A stretch of 64,000 nucleotides of DNA from the NCBI GenBank assembly GCA_017848435.1, contig JAFEHU010000051.1:62001-126000 (forward strand), in the 5' to 3' direction. This document shows, in pieces, positions 9,173 through 15,713 of this stretch (position 1 is the stretch's first letter; the number at the start of each line of letters is the position of its first letter). The notes below the pieces were generated by a model that was given only the letters and a program-made list of their open reading frames with translations, was not told the origin of the DNA and did not search any database. The DNA is from Burkholderiaceae bacterium (lineage in GTDB: Bacteria > Pseudomonadota > Gammaproteobacteria > Burkholderiales > Burkholderiaceae_C). A program made the position numbers and the translations under genes.

Positions 9173-10105
9173 ATGTCGGTACTCGTTATTGCTGAACACG
9201 ACAACGCATCCATCAAGGGCGCAACCCTGAACACCGTGACGGCTGCAGCCGCTTGCGGTGGCGACGTGCACGTGCTGGTGGCCGGCCACAATGCCGGCGC
9301 TGCCGCACAAGCCGCCGCCCAGATCGCCGGTGTCGCCAAGGTCATCCACGCCGACGCCGCAGGCTTGGCCCACGGCCTGGCCGAGAACGTGGCCGCCCAG
9401 GTGCTGGCCATCGCCGGCAACTATAGCCACATCCTGTTCCCGGCCACGGCCGGCGGCAAGAACGTGGCCCCCCGCGTGGCCGCCAAGCTCGACGTCGCCC
9501 AGATCAGCGACATCACCAAGGTGGTGAGCGCCGACACCTTCGAACGCCCCATCTACGCCGGCAATGCCATCGCCACCGTGCAAAGCAGCGACGCCACCAA
9601 AGTCATCACCGTGCGCACCACCGGCTTCGACGCCACAGCGGCGACCGGAGGCAACGCAGCAGTGGAAACGGCAACCGCAGCGGCAGACACCGGCAAGAGC
9701 AGCTACGTGGGCAGCGAAATCGCCAAGAGCGACCGGCCCGAACTGACGGCGGCCAAGATCATCGTCTCCGGCGGCCGTGCGCTGGGCAGCAAGGAAAAAT
9801 TCGACGAAGTCATCACCCCGCTGGCCGACAAGCTGGGCGCGGCCATCGGCGCGAGCCGCGCGGCGGTGGATGCGGGCTACGCGCCCAATGACCTGCAGGT
9901 GGGCCAGACCGGCAAGATCGTGGCGCCGCAGCTGTACGTGGCGGCGGGCATCTCGGGGGCGATCCAGCACCTGGCGGGCATGAAGGACTCCAAGGTGATC
10001 GTGGCGATCAACAAGGACCCGGAGGCGCCGATCTTCAGCGTGGCCGACTACGGGCTGGAGGCGGACCTGTTCGCGGCTGTGCCGGAACTCGTCAAGGCCT
10101 TTTAA
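9173..10105 (+). CDS. etfA: Electron transfer flavoprotein alpha subunit (310 aa)
   Basis: Large ETF subunit carrying FAD; it passes electrons from acyl-CoA dehydrogenases to ETF:ubiquinone oxidoreductase. The C-terminal FAD domain is complete: [32 protein letters not shown], then the signature [17 protein letters not shown] near residues 280-296. Length is normal. It is translationally coupled to etfB (adjacent stop and start). The next gene, the LysR-type regulator of the conjugation block, begins only 5-17 bp downstream, so the seam between cargo and transfer module is unusually tight. Confidence 0.95.
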   Translation: MSVLVIAEHDNASIKGATLNTVTAAAACGGDVHVLVAGHNAGAAAQAAAQIAGVAKVIHADAAGLAHGLAENVAAQVLAIAGNYSHILFPATAGGKNVAPRVAAKLDVAQISDITKVVSADTFERPIYAGNAIATVQSSDATKVITVRTTGFDATAATGGNAAVETATAAADTGKSSYVGSEIAKSDRPELTAAKIIVSGGRALGSKEKFDEVITPLADKLGAAIGASRAAVDAGYAPNDLQVGQTGKIVAPQLYVAAGISGAIQHLAGMKDSKVIVAINKDPEAPIFSVADYGLEADLFAAVPELVKAF

Positions 10106-10122
10106 CTTGGATGAGATACACC

Positions 10123-11037
10123 ATGGAGCTTCGGCATTTGCGTTGCTTTATAGCGGTGGCCGAAGAACTTCACTTTGGCCGCGCAGCGGAAAAGCTGCAC
10201 ATCGATCAGTCCCCTTTGTCGCGCACCATCAAGGAGATAGAGGAAGAGCTCGGGGCGCAACTGTTCACGCGAACCACGCGAAGCACCCGCCTGACCTTTG
10301 CCGGAATGGCATTCCTGGAGCGGGTGCCGCGAATCTTCGAAGCTCTGAAACAGGCGTGTGACGGCGTCAAGTCCGCCGCCAGTGGGTTTCAGGGACAGTT
10401 GCGCATCGCTTTGTCCGATGGCATCACGCCCTCGCGAATGCCGACGCTGCTGGCACGGTGCCGAGAGGAAGATCCAGAGATTGACATTCGGTTATTTGAG
10501 ATGCCGTTGGACCAACAGATCAAGGGTCTGCACGATGACCTGTATGACGTCGGCTTTTCGATGGCCGAAGAGGTGGGCGACGGCATTGTGGTCAGGCCTG
10601 CGTGGGAAGACGAGCTGATGGTGGCGGTCCCAGCTCGCCATCCTGTGCTGGCCCACAAGCACGTTCCGTTGGAAGAAGTGCTGCGCTATCCGCTGGCGCT
10701 ATGCGATCCGGCGATATGCGAAGGCCATGCACGCCAAGTTGATCGCGTTTTGCAGCGCTACGAGCAACAGCCACTGATCGCCCAGCGCGTGGCGTCCTAT
10801 GAGGTGATGATGACCTTAGTCTCCGCCGGATTGGCACTTGGTTTGGCGGGCGCCGCGCACATTGCATCCGGCCGTGGGCCAGGTGTTGTGGCCCGGCGCT
10901 TGGCGGGCAAGTCGCAGATGCTGGCCACGTATCTGCTGCACCGTGACGTGGAGCCCTCCGAAATGCTGGCTCGGTTCATCGCACGAGTGGACTCCATTGA
11001 TTCGGCGGATGGCTCCAGCGCCGCCGAGGACTCCTGA
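10123..11037 (+). CDS. LysR-type regulator at the head of the conjugation block (TraR position of Tn4371-like ICEs)
   Basis: DNA-binding regulator with an N-terminal winged helix-turn-helix (ELRHLRCFIAVAEELHFGRAA, then QSPLSRTIKEIEEELG) and a periplasmic-binding-type effector domain from about residue 90. ATG 10123 gives the canonical LysR N-terminus; ATG 10111 would add four residues and cannot be excluded. It lies directly upstream of the EexN-like gene and traG on the same strand. In the Tn4371 family the regulator in this place is, as I recall, called traR and is thought to control transfer. A second reading, that it controls the upstream etf operon, is less likely because it points away from that operon. 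Confidence 0.85.
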   Translation: MELRHLRCFIAVAEELHFGRAAEKLHIDQSPLSRTIKEIEEELGAQLFTRTTRSTRLTFAGMAFLERVPRIFEALKQACDGVKSAASGFQGQLRIALSDGITPSRMPTLLARCREEDPEIDIRLFEMPLDQQIKGLHDDLYDVGFSMAEEVGDGIVVRPAWEDELMVAVPARHPVLAHKHVPLEEVLRYPLALCDPAICEGHARQVDRVLQRYEQQPLIAQRVASYEVMMTLVSAGLALGLAGAAHIASGRGPGVVARRLAGKSQMLATYLLHRDVEPSEMLARFIARVDSIDSADGSSAAEDS

Positions 11038-11062
11038 TCCACCTGCTGAAAGGACCCAAGCC

Positions 11063-11293
11063 ATGCCCCGATTCCTGTCGCTGCTGATGGCCGCTGCACT
11101 GACAGCCTCCTGTGGGCCATCCCAACCGACGGAAACCGTGGACTTCCTCGTGGCCCATCCTGAGCGTCTCAAGGAAGTCCAGCGCCTGTGCAAGGAAGAG
11201 CGCGCGAAGGCCGGCGAAGAACTCTGCCGACGTGCCGCCGAGGCCGCGAATCGCCGCTTCTTTGGTGACCGGCCGGAGCAGAAGTCCCAATAA
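11063..11293 (+). CDS. EexN-like entry-exclusion lipoprotein (76 aa)
   Basis: Small secreted lipoprotein. The signal peptide MPRFLSLLMAAALTAS ends at Cys17 with a slightly unusual lipobox (LTASC). The mature part has conserved spacing of VDFLVAHPERLKEVQRLC and a second Cys in EELCRRAAEAANRRFF. This matches EexN-type lipoproteins found before traG in trb-type conjugation modules, where they are presumed to stop redundant mating between cells carrying the same element. AAAGGA precedes the ATG. A rho-independent terminator follows 53 bp after the stop, so it may be transcribed apart from traG. Confidence 0.8.
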   Translation: MPRFLSLLMAAALTASCGPSQPTETVDFLVAHPERLKEVQRLCKEERAKAGEELCRRAAEAANRRFFGDRPEQKSQ

Positions 11294-11339
11294 GGTAACC
11301 TTCCGTCGCGGCGCCGCGACAAAGTTCTCGCAGTTACCT
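11293..11339. promoter_or_regulatory. Nested palindromes between the EexN-like gene and traG
   Basis: A perfect 16-bp palindrome GTCGCGGCGCCGCGAC (11305-11320) is enclosed by the inverted pair AGGTAAC (11293-11299) and GTTACCT (11333-11339). Two concentric dyads in the space between an exclusion gene and the mating operon suggest an operator for a dimeric regulator. No binding protein can be assigned from sequence. Confidence 0.5.
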
Positions 11340-11345
11340 CATCAC

Positions 11346-11376
11346 GCCGCAGCGCGCTCGCGCATGCGGCATTTTT
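11346..11376 (+). terminator. Rho-independent terminator after the EexN-like gene
   Basis: GCCGCAGCGC (11346-11355) pairs with GCGC-A-TGCGGC (11360-11370) around a 4-base loop with one bulged A, followed by ATTTTTATT. It would separate the regulator/EexN transcript from traG unless read through. Confidence 0.65.
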
Positions 11377-11470
11377 ATTGTCTTCGCCACCGCAAGAAGT
11401 CTGGCTCTTTTGGCCTGAATCCCCGCCATAACGGTCTTTGACCGGCCTGCACGCTCGCCTTGATCCTCGG

Positions 11471-11498
11471 CACTACGGCACGTTCCTGTGCCGTAGTG
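11471..11498 (+). promoter_or_regulatory. Perfect 11-bp inverted repeat abutting the traG ribosome site
   Basis: CACTACGGCAC (11471-11481) and its exact complement GTGCCGTAGTG (11488-11498) enclose a 6-base loop. The right arm touches the Shine-Dalgarno GGAGG (11499-11503), and traG starts at 11511. As DNA it could be an operator; as RNA it would be a strong hairpin next to the ribosome site and might set traG translation. The two readings cannot be separated from sequence. Confidence 0.6.
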
Positions 11499-11510
11499 GG
11501 AGGTTGACCA

Positions 11511-13529
11511 ATGCAAGGAACGAACGTGCTGTTCGGTCAGATTGCCGTCGTCTTCGGCATCGTGATCGCTGGCGTATGGAGCGCCACGCAATGGACAGCA
11601 GCGGCCCTGGGCTACCAGCTACGCCTGGGCTCGCCGTGGTTCGACTTCTTCGGTACGCCGGTCTACCACCCCTGGGGCCTGTTCGAGTGGTGGTTCTTCT
11701 TCGACGCCTACGCGCCGCATATCTTCGACGCGGGCGGTGCCATTGCCGCAGGCAGCGGCCTGATCGCGATGGTAGTTGCCATCGGCATGTCGATCTGGCG
11801 CTCGCGCCAGTCCAAGCTGGTCACGACCTACGGCTCGGCCCGCTGGGCCAATGCGGAGGACATCCACAAGGCGGGCCTTGACCAGCCTGCGGGCGTGTTC
11901 CTCGGCCTGCATCGCCAGCAGTACCTGCGCCATGAAGGCCCGGAACACGTCCTGACATTCGCGCCCACCCGCTCGGGCAAAGGCGTGGGCCTGGTGGTTC
12001 CCACCTTGTTGAGCTGGCCTGCATCGGCCGTCATTCACGACATCAAGGGCGAGAACTGGAGCATCACCGCCGGCTGGCGCTCGCGCTTCTCGCATTGCCT
12101 GCTGTTCAACCCGACCGATGCGAAGTCGTCGGCCTACAACCCACTGCTGGAGGTGAGGCGCGGCGCGCACGAAGTGCGCGACGTGCAGAACATCGCAGAC
12201 ATTCTGGTCGATCCCGAAGGAGCACTGGAGCGGCGCAACCATTGGGAGAAGACCTCGCATGCGCTGCTGGTTGGGGCCATCCTGCACGTGCTCTACGCAG
12301 GCGAAGACAAGACGCTGCGCGGAGTCGCCAACTTCCTCAGCGACCCGGCCTGTCCCTTCGAGCTGACCCTGCATCGGATGATGACCACGCCGCACATCGG
12401 TGGTGGGCCGCATCTGGTGGTGGCATCGGCAGCGCGCGAAGTCCTGAACAAATCGGACAACGAGCGTTCCGGCGTGTTGAGCACCGCCATGTCATTCCTC
12501 GGCCTGTACCGCGACCCCACGGTGGCCGAAGTCACCTCGCGCTGCGACTGGCGCATTGCCGACCTGATCGCGGCCGAGCATCCGGTGTCGCTGTACCTGG
12601 TGGTGCCGCCTTCGGACATTTCGCGGACGAAACCGCTCATTCGCCTGATCCTCAACCAGATCGGGCGACGGCTGACGGAATCGCTCGACGGCAGCGACGG
12701 CATCGCGCGCCGCCACAAGCTGCTATTGATGCTCGACGAGTTCCCCGCGCTCGGACGGCTCGACTTCTTCGAGACGGCCCTGGCCTTCATGGCCGGCTAC
12801 GGTATCCGCAGCTTCCTCATCGCCCAGTCGCTCAACCAGATTGACAAAGCCTACGGCCAGAACCATTCGATCCTGGACAACTGCCATGTCCGGGTGACGT
12901 TCGCCACCAACGACGAGCGCACCGCCAAGCGCATCTCCGAAACGCTGGGCACCGCGACCGAGCTGCGCGCGCAGCGCAACTACGCCGGCCACCGGCTCGC
13001 GCCATGGCTCGGGCATCTGATGGTGTCGCGCCAGGAGACGGCACGTCCGCTGCTCACGCCGGGCGAGGTAATGCAGCTTCCGCCCGACGAGGCCGTGGTG
13101 ATGGTGTCCAGCGTGGCGCCCATCAAGGCCAAGAAGCTGCGCTACTACGCGGACAGCAATTTCAAGCGGCGCGTGCTTCCGCCGCCGGTGCTTGCAACCC
13201 TGTCCATGCAGGGGCGCTATGCCGATGTGCCACCGGAACGCGCCGACGACTGGAGCGGGCTGGCGATTCCCGCCATGCCGGTCGCACCGACGGCCGACGC
13301 CGCCGATGGGCTGGAGAACCTGGGTTCGGCCGACGACAGCGGCCCACGCCGCCAGCCCGAACTTTCCGAAGCCGTCACCTACGACCCCGACCTGGTTGCG
13401 CCCGCAGCCGACCTCGGGCTGCTCGATGACGACGACATGCCGCATCCCCTTCCTCGCCAGCTCGATCCGGCCCTGCAGCGCACGGCCCGGCTGGCTTCCC
13501 TCGACCCTGACGACGGAATCGACCTATGA
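11511..13529 (+). CDS. traG: Conjugal transfer coupling protein TraG (VirD4 family, 672 aa)
   Basis: Inner-membrane ATPase that links the relaxosome to the mating channel and pumps DNA. Two membrane segments lie in the first 100 residues (about 8-28 and 72-96). Walker A is APTRSGKG at 151-158; Walker B is LLLMLDEF near 404-411, followed by the VirD4-type LIAQSLNQID. Full length, with GGAGG 7 bp before the ATG. The C-terminal 100 residues are acidic and proline-rich and probably unstructured. The stop overlaps the start of the next gene by ATGA. As the first gene of the trb operon it sets the supply of the whole transfer apparatus. Confidence 0.95.
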   Translation: MQGTNVLFGQIAVVFGIVIAGVWSATQWTAAALGYQLRLGSPWFDFFGTPVYHPWGLFEWWFFFDAYAPHIFDAGGAIAAGSGLIAMVVAIGMSIWRSRQSKLVTTYGSARWANAEDIHKAGLDQPAGVFLGLHRQQYLRHEGPEHVLTFAPTRSGKGVGLVVPTLLSWPASAVIHDIKGENWSITAGWRSRFSHCLLFNPTDAKSSAYNPLLEVRRGAHEVRDVQNIADILVDPEGALERRNHWEKTSHALLVGAILHVLYAGEDKTLRGVANFLSDPACPFELTLHRMMTTPHIGGGPHLVVASAAREVLNKSDNERSGVLSTAMSFLGLYRDPTVAEVTSRCDWRIADLIAAEHPVSLYLVVPPSDISRTKPLIRLILNQIGRRLTESLDGSDGIARRHKLLLMLDEFPALGRLDFFETALAFMAGYGIRSFLIAQSLNQIDKAYGQNHSILDNCHVRVTFATNDERTAKRISETLGTATELRAQRNYAGHRLAPWLGHLMVSRQETARPLLTPGEVMQLPPDEAVVMVSSVAPIKAKKLRYYADSNFKRRVLPPPVLATLSMQGRYADVPPERADDWSGLAIPAMPVAPTADAADGLENLGSADDSGPRRQPELSEAVTYDPDLVAPAADLGLLDDDDMPHPLPRQLDPALQRTARLASLDPDDGIDL

Positions 13530-13990
13530 CCCAACACCGCCTCAATGTGTTCATCCAGCCGGAGCACAGCAAGCGGCTCGATGAACTGGCCGCCAAGAAG
13601 GGCGTGTCCAAGTCCAGCATCGTCGCGGCGGCCCTGGCCTCCTGGCTGTCGCCCGATGCGGCCGACCAGCGCGAGGCGGCAATTGCCAAGCGGCTGGACC
13701 GCCTGTCGCGCCACGCCGAGCGCCTGGAGCGCGACCAGAACATTGCCATCGAAACATTGGCGCTGTTCATCCGCTATTTCCTCACGGTGAGCACACCCGT
13801 GCCCGAGGCCCATCAGGATGCCGCTCGCGCCCAGGGCAAGGCCCGCTTCGAGCAGTTCGTCGAGCAGCTCGGTCGCCATTTGCTGCGCGGGCGCAGCCTG
13901 GTGCGGGATGTGGTGGAGGAACTGCACACCGATCCGACGCGACCGGAGGGCGCTGCGGCCGTCGCGGATGCCCAGGAGCGTGCCTTATGA
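13526..13990 (+). CDS. Ribbon-helix-helix (CopG-like) protein of the trb operon (154 aa)
   Basis: The N-terminal 45 residues, QHRLNVFIQPEHSKRLDELA followed by KGVSKSSIVAAALASWLS, form a ribbon-helix-helix DNA-binding fold. The rest is helical and charged, with likely coiled-coil character around RLDRLSRHAERLERD. A gene of this kind sits between traG and trbB in many Tn4371-like modules. It may autoregulate the operon or help relaxosome assembly; neither is shown here. It overlaps traG by 4 bp at its start and trbB by 4 bp at its end, so it is translated with them. Confidence 0.8.
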   Translation: MTQHRLNVFIQPEHSKRLDELAAKKGVSKSSIVAAALASWLSPDAADQREAAIAKRLDRLSRHAERLERDQNIAIETLALFIRYFLTVSTPVPEAHQDAARAQGKARFEQFVEQLGRHLLRGRSLVRDVVEELHTDPTRPEGAAAVADAQERAL

Positions 13991-15024
13991 GCGCCGTTCC
14001 TTCCTCCTTCACGGCCACCTCGCTGGATCGCCGCATCCAGATGCTGCGCACGGCCATGGGGCCGCTGATCGCTGCCGCGCTCGAAGACCCGGACGTGGTG
14101 GAAATCATGCTCAACCCCGATCGCACGCTCTGGGTGGATCGTCTGTCCACGGGCCGCGCGCCGATGGGCGTGGAACTGTCCGAGGCCGATGGCGAACGCA
14201 TCATCCGCCTCGTTGCAGCTCACGTTGGCACGGAAGTTCATCGGGGCCAGCCGTTGTTGACGGCAGAGCTGCCCGAGACGGGCGAACGCTTCGAGGGCAT
14301 CCTGCCGCCCGCCGCGCCGGGGCCGGCCTTCGCCTTGCGCAAGCGCGCCTTTGGCGTGATCCCACTGTCGCGCTACATCGAGGACGGAATGATGACCGCC
14401 GCGCAGGCGGGCCTGCTGGTGCGCGCCGTGCGCGAGCGCCAGAACATCCTGATCGCAGGCGGCACCAGCACGGGCAAGACCACGCTCGCCAATGCCTTGC
14501 TCGCCGAGATTGCCGCTACCGGTGACCGCGTGCTGGTGCTTGAAGACACGGTGGAGCTGCAATGCGCGGCGCGCGATCACGTACCGCTGCGCACGCGCCA
14601 GGGCGTGGTGTCGATGACCGAGCTGGTGCGCTCTTCCATGCGCCTGCGCCCGGATCGCGTGATCGTTGGCGAAGTGCGTGGTGCCGAGGCGCTGGATCTC
14701 ATCAAGGTATGGGGCACGGGCCACCCCGGCGGCATCGCCACCATCCACGCCGGCTCCGCGCTGGGCGCGCTGCTGCGCCTGGAGCAACTGATTCTCGAAG
14801 TGGCGGAGAACCCGCCCCGTGCGCTGATCGCGGAAGCGGTCAACGTGGTCATCCACATCGCCGGGCGCGGACGCAAGCGCCGCATCGAGAGCATCGCCCG
14901 CGTCGTCGGCTTCGATGGCGCGGGCTACCAACTGGCGGATGCGCTGGAGGCTCCATTCCCGGAGCTGCTGTCGCAGTCCGACCTTTCTTCCCTGTCCCCT
15001 GACCAACCTGGAGAACTGCCATGA
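13987..15024 (+). CDS. trbB: Conjugal transfer ATPase TrbB (VirB11 family, 345 aa)
   Basis: Cytosolic hexameric ATPase that powers pilus assembly and substrate transfer at the inner membrane. The N-terminal domain carries the LNPDRTLWVDR-type motif. Walker A is AGGTSTGKTT near 157-166. The Asp box and Walker B follow (RLRPDRVIVGEVRGAEALDL), then the His box GHPGGIATIHAGS, all in the expected order. Length is normal. The start overlaps the ribbon-helix-helix gene, and the stop overlaps trbC, by ATGA. Confidence 0.95.
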   Translation: MSAVPSSFTATSLDRRIQMLRTAMGPLIAAALEDPDVVEIMLNPDRTLWVDRLSTGRAPMGVELSEADGERIIRLVAAHVGTEVHRGQPLLTAELPETGERFEGILPPAAPGPAFALRKRAFGVIPLSRYIEDGMMTAAQAGLLVRAVRERQNILIAGGTSTGKTTLANALLAEIAATGDRVLVLEDTVELQCAARDHVPLRTRQGVVSMTELVRSSMRLRPDRVIVGEVRGAEALDLIKVWGTGHPGGIATIHAGSALGALLRLEQLILEVAENPPRALIAEAVNVVIHIAGRGRKRRIESIARVVGFDGAGYQLADALEAPFPELLSQSDLSSLSPDQPGELP

Positions 15025-15413
15025 CGCAGATGATCGTTCCTGCTTTCCGTATTTCTGCAAACCCGCTTGCCCTGCGCTGCCGTCCCGCGCGGCTGGATGG
15101 CTTGGCACGCCCAGCCCTGCAGGGCCTGATGCTCGCGGCGCTGATGCTGCTGCTCGCAGGCACCGCGCAGGCCGCCGGTTCCTCGATGCCTTGGGAGGGG
15201 CCGCTGCAATCCATCCTGGAGTCGATCCAGGGTCCGGTGGCCCGGATCATCGCGGTCATCATCATCATCGCCACGGGCCTGGCGCTGGCCTTCGGCGATA
15301 CCTCGGGCGGTTTTCGCAAGCTGATCCAGATCGTCTTCGGTCTGTCGATCGCGTTTGCCGCGTCCTCGTTCTTCCTGTCGTTCTTCAGCTTCTCGGGCGG
15401 GGCTGTCGTATGA
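15021..15413 (+). CDS. trbC: Prepilin TrbC (VirB2 family, 130 aa)
   Basis: Major pilus subunit precursor. A long N-terminal region is followed by a hydrophobic signal segment ending in GTAQA, with cleavage predicted before AGSS near residue 52. The mature part has two hydrophobic helices, PVARIIAVIIIIATGLALAF and IVFGLSIAFAASSFFLSFF, joined by a polar loop with GDTSGGFRK, as in TrbC/VirB2 pilins. The relatively long leader is typical of trb-type pilins. ATGA overlaps link it to trbB and trbD. Confidence 0.92.
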   Translation: MTQMIVPAFRISANPLALRCRPARLDGLARPALQGLMLAALMLLLAGTAQAAGSSMPWEGPLQSILESIQGPVARIIAVIIIIATGLALAFGDTSGGFRKLIQIVFGLSIAFAASSFFLSFFSFSGGAVV

Positions 15414-15694
15414 GCGCGGCCCACGATGGCGTGCAGGGGTTCGCTCCGGGGTTCGAAGTGCCACTGCACCGCTCGCTGACCGAGCCGATCCTGCTGGGCG
15501 GCGCGCCGCGCACGGTGGCGATTGCCAATGGCACCTTGGCCGCGGCCGTGGGCTTGGGCCTGCAACTGTGGATTCCGGGCCTGGTGCTCTGGATCGCCGG
15601 CCATGCGTTGGCGGTCTGGGGCGCGCGTGTCGATCCGCGGTTCATGCAAGTCTTCGCGCGCCATATCAAGCACCGGCCGCTGCTGGACGTGTAG
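15410..15694 (+). CDS. trbD: Conjugal transfer protein TrbD (VirB3 family, 94 aa)
   Basis: Small inner-membrane protein of the mating channel that works with the TrbE ATPase. The N-terminus contains PGFEVPLHRSLTEPILLGGAP, the conserved VirB3/TrbD opening, followed by two hydrophobic stretches around residues 38-70 and a cytoplasmic tail RHIKHRP. ATG 15410 overlaps the trbC stop by 4 bp. Length is normal for the family. Confidence 0.92.
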   Translation: MSAAHDGVQGFAPGFEVPLHRSLTEPILLGGAPRTVAIANGTLAAAVGLGLQLWIPGLVLWIAGHALAVWGARVDPRFMQVFARHIKHRPLLDV

Positions 15695-15713
15695 GGGCAA
15701 AGGGAGATATCGC

